The notes beneath the pieces are model-generated. The model saw only the letters and a list, made by a program, of their open reading frames with translations. It searched no databases and had not been told where the DNA came from. A stretch of DNA of 64,000 nucleotides, taken from contig URXK01000001.1 of NCBI GenBank assembly GCA_900551755.1, positions 248,001-312,000 of the forward strand, written 5' to 3'. Positions 51,458 to 60,884 of the stretch are shown one piece after another. This DNA comes from an uncultured Eubacterium sp. (GTDB taxonomy: Bacteria; Bacillota; Clostridia; Lachnospirales; CAG-274). Both the position numbers and the translations under genes were made by a program. Every line of letters begins with the position of its first letter. Position 1 is the first letter of the stretch.

Positions 51458-51513
51458 GACTTTATAATTTAATTATATTATAATAAGAGCATAAATTCAA
51501 GGAGGAAAAGAAA

Positions 51514-52209
51514 ATGATTAGAAGAATTATTCATATAGATAGTGAAAAATGTAATGGTTGTGGTGCTTGTGCATCAGCTTGTCACGAAGGTGCTATTGGT
51601 ATGGTTGATGGTAAGGCTGTTTTGCTTAGAGATGATTATTGTGATGGATTGGGAGATTGTTTGCCAACTTGTCCTACTAATGCAATTTCATTTGTTGAAA
51701 GAGAGGCTTTACCTTATGATGAGGTAGCAGTTAAAGAAAATATGGCTAAGAATAAAACTGGTTTTGTCTGTCCAGGCTCTATGGCAAAGGCTATTAATAG
51801 AGAAAGTGAAAAAATTGAAATTAATAAAGAGGAAATTTCTATTTCTAGTCAGCTTAGACAGTGGCCAGTGCAAATTAAACTTGTTCCTATTAATGCCCCA
51901 TATTTTAATAATGCTAATTTGTTAATTGCTGCTGATTGTACTGCTTATGCTTATGGTAATTTTCATAACGACTTTATGAAAAATAAGGTTACTCTTATTG
52001 GTTGCCCAAAACTTGATGATATTGATTATGCTGAAAAGCTTACTGAAATTATTAGAAATAATGATATTAAGAGTGTCACTGTAGTAAGAATGGAAGTCCC
52101 TTGTTGTGGTGGTATTGAAAATGCTGTAAAAAGAGCTTTAATGGATAGTGGTAAGTTTTTACCTTGGAATGTAGTTACTATTTCTACTGATGGTAAAATT
52201 TTAGATTAG
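51514..52209 (+). CDS. Ferredoxin-like 4Fe-4S protein
   Basis: 231 residues. The first cluster motif CNGCGACASACHEGA is complete. The second, CDGLGDCLPTCPTNAI, lacks the second Cys of CxxCxxCxxxCP, a variant common in this family. The C-terminal ~130 residues hold further cysteines (VCPGSM, IAADCTAYAYG, LIGCPKLDD, VPCCGG), suggesting another metal or redox site. Homologues are commonly found near Crp/Fnr regulators and the hybrid-cluster protein; hcp is absent here. Probably activated by the divergent regulator. Confidence 0.82.
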   Translation: MIRRIIHIDSEKCNGCGACASACHEGAIGMVDGKAVLLRDDYCDGLGDCLPTCPTNAISFVEREALPYDEVAVKENMAKNKTGFVCPGSMAKAINRESEKIEINKEEISISSQLRQWPVQIKLVPINAPYFNNANLLIAADCTAYAYGNFHNDFMKNKVTLIGCPKLDDIDYAEKLTEIIRNNDIKSVTVVRMEVPCCGGIENAVKRALMDSGKFLPWNVVTISTDGKILD

Positions 52210-52306
52210 GAAGAAAATTATTGGGTAGGTAATATAAGACATATACTTCCCCTAGAAGTGGAGCTAGGTGGTTATTCTTAGTATATTTGTAATTACTGCG
52301 AATGGG

Positions 52307-52596
52307 TTATTTGTAGGGGCGAGCATTGCTCGTCCTTTAATAGTTACGAATAATTATCATAGGGGCGATTATCAGCATTTTTACTACGCAAAAACAAATC
52401 CTTTGGATTTGCCGATAAATCTTTCGGTGCAATCTGTTCGCCCCTACAATTAAGGTGTACTTTTGTATATTTAATTATATGCGGGTCAATATCGTTTACC
52501 TTCCCTTATAGGGAAGGTGACAATCGGAGATTGACGGAAGGGTTTCCAACAATAGAAATACAACTAAGGACGAGCAATGCTCGCCCCTACAAATAA
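52307..52596. repeat. Element bounded by 29-bp perfect inverted repeats
   Basis: Left arm 52307-52335 and right arm 52568-52596 are exact reverse complements. The interior includes a second 13-bp inverted pair (one mismatch) ending at 52448, and one TTCCC/GGGAAGG block. The layout suggests a MITE into which another repeat has inserted, or a nested pair of half-elements. Confidence 0.75.
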
Positions 52597-52603
52597 ACAT
52601 TTA

Positions 52604-52632
52604 TATTTATTTATTTATTTATTTATTTATTA
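52604..52632. repeat. ATTT tetranucleotide microsatellite
   Basis: About seven head-to-tail TTTA units; slippage-prone. Confidence 0.8.
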
Positions 52633-52767
52633 TTTACTAATTCTGTATGTGTGTACCATTTACCTTCCCTCATAGGGAAGGTGGCAATCGAAGATTGACG
52701 GAAGGGTTTCCAGTATTACCTATTATTTGAAGATAGAACCCCCTCAATCACTTTACAAGTACAGCCT

Positions 52768-52797
52768 AAGAGTGTCGATTATTCGGCACTCTTTTTT
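52768..52797 (+). terminator. Terminator at the right edge of the repeat region
   Basis: Stem AAGAGTGTCGA/TCGGCACTCTT with G-U pairing, 4-base loop and T6; would stop plus-strand transcription entering leuS antisense. Confidence 0.8.
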
Positions 52798-52802
52798 GCA
52801 TC

Positions 52803-52833
52803 AAAAAAGGAGTTGCTACATTGTAACAACTCC
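52803..52833 (-). terminator. Terminator of leuS
   Basis: Minus-strand stem GGAGTTGTTAC/GTAGCAACTCC (one G-U), 3-base loop, T6. Confidence 0.85.
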
Positions 52834-52845
52834 ACATTAAATCAA

Positions 52846-55251
52846 TTATTTAGCAACAATATTACAAATTCTACCAGGAACATAAATTTCTTTAACAATG
52901 TTACCAGTAATCTTGTCACCAAGAGCTTCCTTAGCAGCAGCAAGAACAGTATCCTTATCTGCATCAGCAGCTACAGTAATATTTGCTCTAACCTTACCAT
53001 TAAGCTGAACGGCAATATTAACAGAATCTTCTACAAGTTTAGATTCATCGCAAGTTGGCCAAGTTGAACGGAAAACAGATTCCTTATGACCAATAACTTC
53101 CCAAATTTCCTCAGCAATATGAGGAGCAAATGGTGAAAGAAGAACAGCAAGAGCGTCAAGTGATGACTGGTCAACACCATTAGACTCCTTAGCAGCAGCA
53201 ATAAGCTTGTTAGTAAATTCCATAAAACCAGAAATAACAGTATTAAGAGTAAGAGCCTCAAGTCTATTAGTGATTTCATAAATCATCTTGTTCTTAGCTT
53301 TTTCAAGGGCTGGAGTAGGGTCGATAATCTTATCCTTATATTCATCAACAAACTTCCAAACCTTATTAAGGTATCTATAAACACCATCAATACCATTATC
53401 GTCCCATTCAGAGTCTAACTCAGGTGGTCCAATAAATAATTCGTACATTCTTAATGAGTCGCAACCATAGTTTTCAACTGTTTCATCAGGAGAAACTACA
53501 TTACCCTTGTTTTTACTCATCTTAGCACCATCTTTTGTAATCATACCCTGATTAAACAATCTCTTAAATGGTTCATCAAAGTCAACTACTCCAATATCGT
53601 GTAAGAACTTAGTGTAAAATCTAGCATAAAGTAAGTGGAGAACTGCGTGCTCAACACCACCAACATACATATCAACAGGCATCCACTTCTTAAGAGCTTC
53701 CTTGCTTGCAAGTTCCTTATCATTGTGGTTATCTGTATATCTTAAGAAATACCAAGAAGAACCAGCCCACTGAGGCATTGTGTTAGTTTCTCTCTTAGCA
53801 GGGCCACCACAGCAAGGGCACTTAACATTTACCCAATCTTCAATAGCAGCAAGTGGAGATTCGCCAGTATCAGTTGGCTTGTAGCTTTCAACATTAGGAA
53901 GAATAACTGGTAAATCTTCCTCTGGAACAGGAACTACGCCACACTTTTCACAGTGGATAAGAGGAATAGGCTCGCCCCAATATCTCTGTCTTGAGAATAC
54001 CCAGTCACGAAGTTTATAGTTTACAGTCTTTTTACCAAAGCCTTTTTCTTCCATATAATCTGGAACTTTAGCCTTAGCTTCTTCAGACTTCATACCGTTA
54101 AACTCACCAGAATTAATCATAATACCAGGTTCAGTATAAGCCTCTGTTAATTCAGCTTCCTTACCGTCCTTACTAATAACCTGAATAATAGGTAAGTCAA
54201 ACTTCTTAGCAAATTCAAAATCTCTATCATCGTGGGCAGGTACACACATAATTGCACCAGTACCGTAATCAGCTAAAACATAGTCAGAAACCCAAATAGG
54301 AGTTTTAGCACCATTTAATGGGTTGATACCATAAGAACCAGTAAATACACCAGTCTTTTCCTTGTCTGTCATTCTTGATACATTAGACTTTGTACTTGCA
54401 TCATAAATATACTTTTCCATTGCTTCTTTATTTTCTGGAGTAGTAATATCCTTAATAATAGCGTGCTCTGGAGCAAGTACCATAAATGTTGCACCGTAGA
54501 GAGTATCTGGTCTAGTAGTGTAAACCTTAATTGACTTGTCAGTGCCATCAACTGGGAAGTCGATTTCTGCACCATAGCTTCTGCCAATCCAGTCAGTCTG
54601 CATCTTCTTAACCTTTGATGGCCATTCAAGTTTGTCAAGGTCATTTAATAATCTTTCAGCATACTTAGTAATTCTAAGCATCCACTGTCTTAAATTCTTC
54701 TTTGTTACCTGAGAACCACAACGGTCACAAACACCGTTAGTAGCTTCTTCGTTAGCTAAAACGCACTTACAGCTAGGACACCAGTTAAGAGGCATTTCCT
54801 TTTCGTAAGCAAGACCATTTTTAAACATCTGAATAAATATCCACTGAGTCCACTTATAGTAGTTAGGGTCAGTAGTATTAATTTCTCTATCCCAATCATA
54901 AATTGCAGCAATATCATTAACCTGTCTTTTAATGTTAGAAATACTCTTCTGAGTAGCAACAGATGGGTGAGTACCTGTCTTAATAGCATAGTTTTCAGCA
55001 GGTAAACCGAAAGCATCCCAGCCCATTGGGTGAAGAATTTCGTAACCCTGTAAAAGTTTGTATCTGCTGACAACATCAGAAAGAACATAACCTCTCCAGT
55101 GACCTACATGTAAACCATTGCCTGATGGATATGGGAACATATCAAGGCAGTAATATTTAGGCTTGTCAGTGTTAGTAGGATTAACGGGTTCCTTTTCCCA
55201 TCTGGCACGCCATTTTTTTTCAATTTCTTTATAATTGTATTTTGTGCTCAT
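52846..55251 (-). CDS. leuS: Leucyl-tRNA synthetase
   Basis: Class Ia synthetase of 801 residues. HIGH-type motif YPSGNGLHVGHWRGY, CP1 editing domain with TTRPDTLYGATFMVLAPEH, KMSKS motif DGAKMSKNKGNVVSPDE, and a C-terminal anticodon-binding region. The zinc-like Cys pairs (CPSCKCVLANEEATNGVCDRCG positions) are intact. The AGGAGG-like site is seven bases before ATG 55251. No T-box leader is recognisable in the ~100 bases upstream. Confidence 0.97.
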   Translation of the reverse strand: MSTKYNYKEIEKKWRARWEKEPVNPTNTDKPKYYCLDMFPYPSGNGLHVGHWRGYVLSDVVSRYKLLQGYEILHPMGWDAFGLPAENYAIKTGTHPSVATQKSISNIKRQVNDIAAIYDWDREINTTDPNYYKWTQWIFIQMFKNGLAYEKEMPLNWCPSCKCVLANEEATNGVCDRCGSQVTKKNLRQWMLRITKYAERLLNDLDKLEWPSKVKKMQTDWIGRSYGAEIDFPVDGTDKSIKVYTTRPDTLYGATFMVLAPEHAIIKDITTPENKEAMEKYIYDASTKSNVSRMTDKEKTGVFTGSYGINPLNGAKTPIWVSDYVLADYGTGAIMCVPAHDDRDFEFAKKFDLPIIQVISKDGKEAELTEAYTEPGIMINSGEFNGMKSEEAKAKVPDYMEEKGFGKKTVNYKLRDWVFSRQRYWGEPIPLIHCEKCGVVPVPEEDLPVILPNVESYKPTDTGESPLAAIEDWVNVKCPCCGGPAKRETNTMPQWAGSSWYFLRYTDNHNDKELASKEALKKWMPVDMYVGGVEHAVLHLLYARFYTKFLHDIGVVDFDEPFKRLFNQGMITKDGAKMSKNKGNVVSPDETVENYGCDSLRMYELFIGPPELDSEWDDNGIDGVYRYLNKVWKFVDEYKDKIIDPTPALEKAKNKMIYEITNRLEALTLNTVISGFMEFTNKLIAAAKESNGVDQSSLDALAVLLSPFAPHIAEEIWEVIGHKESVFRSTWPTCDESKLVEDSVNIAVQLNGKVRANITVAADADKDTVLAAAKEALGDKITGNIVKEIYVPGRICNIVAK

Positions 55252-55346
55252 TTAATATTTCCTCCATAGTAATATTAATTAAATATTATACACCTTAATA
55301 GAGGAAAATTCAAGCATTATTGTAATTTTTAGTTGTTATATGTAAA

Positions 55347-55376
55347 AGCAGTATTTAACATAATATTAAATACTGC
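55347..55376 (-). terminator. Terminator of the 48-codon gene
   Basis: Stem AGCAGTATTTAA/TTAAATACTGCT with a short loop and TTTT exit on the minus strand, directly past the stop at 55385 and upstream of leuS. Confidence 0.65.
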
Positions 55377-55384
55377 TATAAATA

Positions 55385-55531
55385 TTACACTTGTCTAATT
55401 TTAGGTTCAACAGATTCAGGTCTTGGATTGTGAGTTTGGTTTTGATTTACTGGTTTTACACTTTGGGTTACATTGTTAAATTTTTCAAGGTTTTTCTTTT
55501 CATTTAATTCCATTTCTTTATCTTTATCCAT
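55385..55531 (-). CDS. Small hydrophilic protein of unknown family (48 residues)
   Basis: Encodes MDKDKEMELNEKKNLEKFNN followed by a Thr/Gln/Val/Pro/Asn-rich tail ending RPESVEPKIRQV. An AGGTG ribosome binding site lies six bases before ATG 55531 and a terminator follows the stop, so it looks like an independently transcribed small gene. Highly charged N-terminal helix, no membrane segment, no cysteines. Its ribosome binding site and start codon lie in a 14-bp hairpin. I do not recognise the family. Confidence 0.6.
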   Translation of the reverse strand: MDKDKEMELNEKKNLEKFNNVTQSVKPVNQNQTHNPRPESVEPKIRQV

Positions 55532-55560
55532 AATATCACCTCATAAATATTATGGATAAA
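55523..55560 (-). promoter_or_regulatory. Translation-start hairpin of the 48-codon gene
   Basis: Perfect 14-bp inverted repeat: arms 55523-55536 and 55547-55560, 10-base loop. In the minus-strand transcript the ribosome binding site GAGGTG is in the loop and the start codon plus codons 2-3 are in the stem. This is a possible thermosensor, protein operator or attenuator of translation. Confidence 0.55.
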
Positions 55561-55638
55561 TAGAGAATAATTATTTGTATAATTTTATATAAATTTAATA
55601 ACACACTATAATATAAAATTTTACAAAGTAAAAAAATA

Positions 55639-56283
55639 TTATTCTGCTAAAAAAGCGTTTAAAACATTTAATGTCTTATCATTGTTATCTGGCATAGGTA
55701 CAAAGCCAACATAACACCCCTTATCTTGATATAGGTTATACTTTTTTAATAATGATGATTTACTAATATCTATAGCCATTGGCTTATTTTCTTTTGAGTA
55801 AGGGTCAATAGCATACATTATTCTACCTTCATTATCTAATTTATTAATTACATCTTGTGATAAATAGTCACTTAAAGGCGTCATATATTCAGCATCAATA
55901 AACATTTGCACTTTTTCTTTATCACTCATAAGTAAATGAAATTGTGCATTATAGATATAAGTATTAAACTTTTGATTTAATTCAGCCTCAACCATTACAT
56001 CGGTGCTGTCAGCGTAAAAACTTTCTATATCAACAGTATATTTTTTGGGGTCTAAATTAAATTCTGTATTAAGCTCTGATGTAAGACTTTCAATGTCCTC
56101 CATTGACAAAAATTGGTCATACATTGCCACACCACAATAAAGGTCAGGGTGGGGCTTAATAAAAATAGTATAAATAAGTGAAGCAATTATACCTATTACA
56201 AATATAACCATAAATATGTGTAATTTATAGTATATCCATATATGTTCAATTTTGCCTTTAGTATCTAAATCTTTGTATGTCAT
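55639..56283 (-). CDS. Single-pass membrane protein, unknown function
   Basis: 214 residues. A short basic cytoplasmic N-terminus (MTYKDLDTKGKIEHIWIYYK), one transmembrane helix (about 22-43), and an extracytoplasmic alpha/beta domain (PDLYCGVAMYDQFLSMEDIESL, IESFYADSTDVMVEAELNQ, DAEYMTPLSDYL) that resembles a small solute-binding-like fold. ATG 56283 is chosen because GGAGG lies at the end of the upstream gene. It begins one base after the DUF6062 stop, so the two are translationally coupled. Confidence 0.7.
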   Translation of the reverse strand: MTYKDLDTKGKIEHIWIYYKLHIFMVIFVIGIIASLIYTIFIKPHPDLYCGVAMYDQFLSMEDIESLTSELNTEFNLDPKKYTVDIESFYADSTDVMVEAELNQKFNTYIYNAQFHLLMSDKEKVQMFIDAEYMTPLSDYLSQDVINKLDNEGRIMYAIDPYSKENKPMAIDISKSSLLKKYNLYQDKGCYVGFVPMPDNNDKTLNVLNAFLAE

Positions 56284-56284
56284 T

Positions 56285-57007
56285 TTATTCCTCCAATTTT
56301 TGTGATGATATTTTTTCAATTCCTCTAGGAAGTGCATCTTTAGCTGTACCCCAAGGGGCATCTTTGTAGTTATGGTCAAATTTATTTATAAAATGATTAA
56401 TTTCACTTTCTAGCCTTTTTATGTTTTCAAGTTCTAAGGGAGTTATTATATTTATAAACTCTTTATATTCAGCATTATTTAACTTTTTATCTGCCATATC
56501 TACAAGTGTTGCAAAATGATTGATACAAAAGCCTTTTGAATTTTTAACCTTTTCTTTTAGCTCATTATCTTTTTTCCACATATAAAAAAATGTATCAAAA
56601 TACCTGTCCATACTTGATTTTATTTTATTGCAAATATAACAGCTTTCTGCTATATTATTTATGTAAGGTGTGACTTTGTTTTCTGAAGTTTTAGAGAATA
56701 AACTTTTCTTTTTGCTAGAAATTAAGCTATTTGAAAGGCTTTCAATATCAGCATTTATTTTTTGAATATGACTTTGTACCATTAAGGCTAAACCTAGTCT
56801 ATTTTGCTTGTTATACATCATTGAATAATGGTTTTGACAAAAGCCAATTTTATCTGTTTCCATACGAATGTTATCGTCCATATATGATGAACCTAGCATA
56901 TAGTCAAGAGTTTCTTTTTCAAGCCTATTGTACATATTGCAGAAAGGACATTCTCCACCTTCCTCAAATCCATCATTAACAGGAATAGTATATATCTGTT
57001 CTTTCAT
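56285..57007 (-). CDS. DUF6062-type Cys-rich protein
   Basis: 240 residues with a duplicated metal-site layout: CPFCNMYNR then GFCQNHYSMMYN in the first half (about 20-65), and CYICNKI then GFCINHFATLVDMA in the second (about 123-170). Each half combines CxxC with a C-x-x-H, a probable zinc or iron-sulfur site. No signal peptide, so cytoplasmic. Matches the uncharacterised DUF6062 pattern of clostridia. First gene of a two-gene unit with the membrane protein. Confidence 0.75.
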   Translation of the reverse strand: MKEQIYTIPVNDGFEEGGECPFCNMYNRLEKETLDYMLGSSYMDDNIRMETDKIGFCQNHYSMMYNKQNRLGLALMVQSHIQKINADIESLSNSLISSKKKSLFSKTSENKVTPYINNIAESCYICNKIKSSMDRYFDTFFYMWKKDNELKEKVKNSKGFCINHFATLVDMADKKLNNAEYKEFINIITPLELENIKRLESEINHFINKFDHNYKDAPWGTAKDALPRGIEKISSQKLEE

Positions 57008-57064
57008 TTATATCACCTCAATGTGATTATAACATTAATGAGTAAAAATTGAAAGGAAAATACA

Positions 57065-57943
57065 ATGAAATATTCAGAACTTAACAATAGATTAACAATT
57101 ACTGATTTAGAGTCCTTTAATATAGAAGAAATATTGGAATGTGGTCAGTGCTTTAGATTTGAAAAAATTGATGACTTAGAATATAAAATTGTTGCTATGG
57201 GTAAGGTGCTTAATATTAAGCAAAGTGGCAGTACAGTTGAAATGTATCCTTGCACTGTGGCAGATTTTGAAAATATATGGTTTAATTATTTTGATATGTC
57301 AACAGATTACAATGTCATTAAGTTGGAGCTTGCTAATAGTGATAATATAATGAAAAAAGCCGTTGAATATGCTGGCGGAATAAGATTATTAAATCAAGAA
57401 CCTTATGAGTGCCTTTTGAGCTTTATTATTTCTCAAAACAATAATATTCCTAGAATAAAAGGTATAATAAGCAGAATGGCAGAAAAATATGGTAAAAAAG
57501 TTGGTGATGATTATTTATTTCCAACATTAGGGGAGCTTAATGTTGCTACAGAGGAAGATTTGTTTGCGTTAAGAATGGGATTTAGAGCAAAGTACATAAG
57601 AGATTGCTTAGATAAACTCTCATCTGGAGAAGTTGATTTAAGCATTACTGATACTTTATCAACTGATGAACTTTTGAAATTACTTCTTAAAATAAAGGGT
57701 GTTGGTCAAAAGGTAGCAGATTGTTCAATGCTTTTTTCAATGGGCAGGAGAGAGGTTTTTCCTACTGATGTGTGGGTAAAAAGAGTAATGGAGCATTTGT
57801 ATTTTAACGGTGAAGATACTAATATTAAAGTAATACACGCCTTTGCTAAAGAAAAGTGGGGAGATTTAGCTGGCTATGCACAACAATATTTGTTCTATTA
57901 TGCAAGAAGTTTGAAAATAGGAACAGATAAGGAGAAAAAATAA
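57065..57943 (+). CDS. ogg: 8-oxoguanine DNA glycosylase (OGG1/AlkA-type)
   Basis: 292 residues. An N-terminal TBP-like domain with ECGQCFRFEKI (GQxFR motif), then HhH-GPD with LSFIISQNNNIPRIKGII, the catalytic Lys in KIKGVGQKVADC and the catalytic Asp in FPTDVWVKRVM. Removes 8-oxoG as a bifunctional glycosylase/lyase. The last base of its stop is the first base of the DUF554 start. Confidence 0.93.
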   Translation: MKYSELNNRLTITDLESFNIEEILECGQCFRFEKIDDLEYKIVAMGKVLNIKQSGSTVEMYPCTVADFENIWFNYFDMSTDYNVIKLELANSDNIMKKAVEYAGGIRLLNQEPYECLLSFIISQNNNIPRIKGIISRMAEKYGKKVGDDYLFPTLGELNVATEEDLFALRMGFRAKYIRDCLDKLSSGEVDLSITDTLSTDELLKLLLKIKGVGQKVADCSMLFSMGRREVFPTDVWVKRVMEHLYFNGEDTNIKVIHAFAKEKWGDLAGYAQQYLFYYARSLKIGTDKEKK

Positions 57944-58644
57944 TGTTAGGAACGATTGTAAATGCTGTTTCAATTATTGTAGGTGCATTTCTAGGCTTAA
58001 TAATAAAGGGAAGATTTAACAAAAGGCTTCAAGACATAACTAATCAGGCGACTAGCCTTGCTGTAATTATTGTGGGACTTTCAACGGCTTTCAAAAGAAT
58101 GTTATTTGAACCTTGCAATTCAGTTTTGTTTGTTGCAAGCCTTGTAATAGGTGGCATAATTGGAACTTTAATAGATATTGAAGGAAAGATGAAAAAAATA
58201 GGCGACTTTATAGAAAGTAAGTGCAAGGGTGGAGAAGGTGCAATATCAAAATCATTTGTAGCTGCAAGTATATTATATTGCACAGGCAGTATGGCTATTA
58301 TGGGGTCAATTGAAAGTGGAATTAATCACGATTACGCAATACTTTTCACTAAAAGTATTATGGACGGATTTTATTCTGTTATTTTTGCATCAACTCTTGG
58401 AATTGGTGTTGCTTTTTCTGCTGTGTCTGTGTTTTTATATCAGGGTACAATAACTATTCTTGCTGGTTTTGCCCAGCCTTATTTAACAGGAGATATTATG
58501 AGAGAGATTTCTCTTGTAGGTGGCATTTTAATTGCAGGAATAGGTATAGATATGTTAGGTATTAGGAAAATTAATGTTGGTAATCTTCTTCCTGCTGTAG
58601 TTGTTCCAGTAATTTATTATGGCATAATATATTTAATTAATTGA
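57943..58644 (+). CDS. DUF554 family membrane protein
   Basis: 233 residues, about six or seven transmembrane helices. LGTIVNAVSIIVGAFLGLIIKG, YCTGSMAIMGSIESG and LVGGILIAGIGIDMLGI are DUF554/YdfK signatures. Proposed to be a transporter, but the substrate is unknown. Cotranscribed with ogg (1-base overlap). Confidence 0.9.
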   Translation: MLGTIVNAVSIIVGAFLGLIIKGRFNKRLQDITNQATSLAVIIVGLSTAFKRMLFEPCNSVLFVASLVIGGIIGTLIDIEGKMKKIGDFIESKCKGGEGAISKSFVAASILYCTGSMAIMGSIESGINHDYAILFTKSIMDGFYSVIFASTLGIGVAFSAVSVFLYQGTITILAGFAQPYLTGDIMREISLVGGILIAGIGIDMLGIRKINVGNLLPAVVVPVIYYGIIYLIN

Positions 58645-58687
58645 TTTAATTATAAATAAAACTCGTAAAAAAAATTATTATAAACAG

Positions 58688-58716
58688 TTGACAAATTTTA
58701 GTTGTTGTGGTATATT
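58688..58716 (+). promoter_or_regulatory. groESL promoter
   Basis: TTGACA (58688-58693), 17-base spacer, TATATT (58711-58716), immediately upstream of the CIRCE element. Confidence 0.85.
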
Positions 58717-58727
58717 ATGAATATAGG

Positions 58728-58754
58728 TTAGCACTCGATATAAATGAGTGCTAA
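58728..58754. promoter_or_regulatory. CIRCE operator (HrcA binding site)
   Basis: Perfect TTAGCACTC-N9-GAGTGCTAA. Controls groESL through HrcA repression; hrcA itself is not in the window. Confidence 0.97.
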
Positions 58755-58807
58755 CAAATGGAGATTTTGAAATTTATTTATGTTAATATTCAAGGAGGAA
58801 TTGTATT

Positions 58808-59092
58808 ATGAGTTTAAGACCATTAGGTGACAGAGTTGTATTAAAGCAGTTAGAAGCTGAAGAAACTACTAAGGGTGGTATTATTCTTACTACTCAGTCT
58901 AAGGAAAAGCCACAGGATGCTGAGGTAATCGCTGTTGGTCCTGGTGCTGTTGTTGACGGTAAGGTAGTTCCTATGGAAATTAAGGTTGGCGAAAAGGTTA
59001 TTTATTCTAAGTATGCCGGCACTGAGGTTAAGCTTGATGGTGAAGAATACATCATTGTTAAGCAGGGCGATATTCTTGCTGTTGTAGAGTAA
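58808..59092 (+). CDS. groES: Co-chaperonin GroES
   Basis: 94 residues: RPLGDRVVLKQLEAEETTKGG, a mobile-loop region, and the C-terminal EYIIVKQGDILAVVE. Caps the GroEL chamber. CIRCE-controlled; groEL follows after 43 bases. Confidence 0.97.
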   Translation: MSLRPLGDRVVLKQLEAEETTKGGIILTTQSKEKPQDAEVIAVGPGAVVDGKVVPMEIKVGEKVIYSKYAGTEVKLDGEEYIIVKQGDILAVVE

Positions 59093-59120
59093 TTTATAAT
59101 ATAATTGTTGATAAATTTAG

Positions 59121-60756
<1,636 letters not shown>

Positions 60757-60758
<2 letters not shown>

Positions 60759-60780
60759 TCACTTTTTGAATTAAGTGATT
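60757..60780 (+). terminator. Possible weak terminator after groEL
   Basis: 8-bp stem AATCACTT/AAGTGATT, 8-base loop; exit GAGTAGTTTTG is only moderately T-rich. Confidence 0.45.
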
Positions 60781-60828
60781 GAGTAGTTTTGTTTATTGAT
60801 AATATACAAAAAAATAAAAATTGATTAT

Positions 60829-60865
60829 ATAATAAGTGGTAGGATTTTATCTTATCACTTATTAT
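60829..60865. promoter_or_regulatory. Inverted repeat upstream of the MIF-like gene
   Basis: Perfect 10-bp arms ATAATAAGTG/CACTTATTAT separated by 17 bases, ending eight bases before the AAGGAGG site. Possibly an operator or leader hairpin. Confidence 0.45.
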
Positions 60866-60884
60866 TGTATAAGGAGGAAAATAA

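Larger units (their letters stand above)
52245..52720. repeat. Mosaic of interspersed palindromic repeats
   Basis: Gene-free region after the ferredoxin gene. It contains: a 29-bp perfect inverted repeat (52307-52335 and 52568-52596) built around a GCGAGCATTGCTCG core; a nested TGTAGGGGCGA-bounded element (52312-52448); two copies of the TACCTTCCC...GGGAAGG / GACGGAAGGGTTTCC block (about 52499-52550 and 52657-52711); and an ATTT tetranucleotide run (about 52604-52632). It is far more GC-rich in its blocks than the surrounding genes. No real ORF. Confidence 0.82.

Noticed and set aside
52268..52453. 61-codon ORF containing GLFVGASIARP
   Set aside because: It lies entirely within the palindromic repeat region; its start and end are set by repeat blocks and there is no ribosome binding site. 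Translated repeat, not a gene.
52604..52632. Possible CRISPR-like array in the repeat region
   Set aside because: The regular repeat is a simple ATTT microsatellite; the larger palindromes are not evenly spaced and no cas genes are present.
55252..55346. T-box leader upstream of leuS
   Set aside because: No specifier loop, AGGGUGG-like T-box sequence or antiterminator fold visible in the ~100-base leader. The same applies to glyQS.
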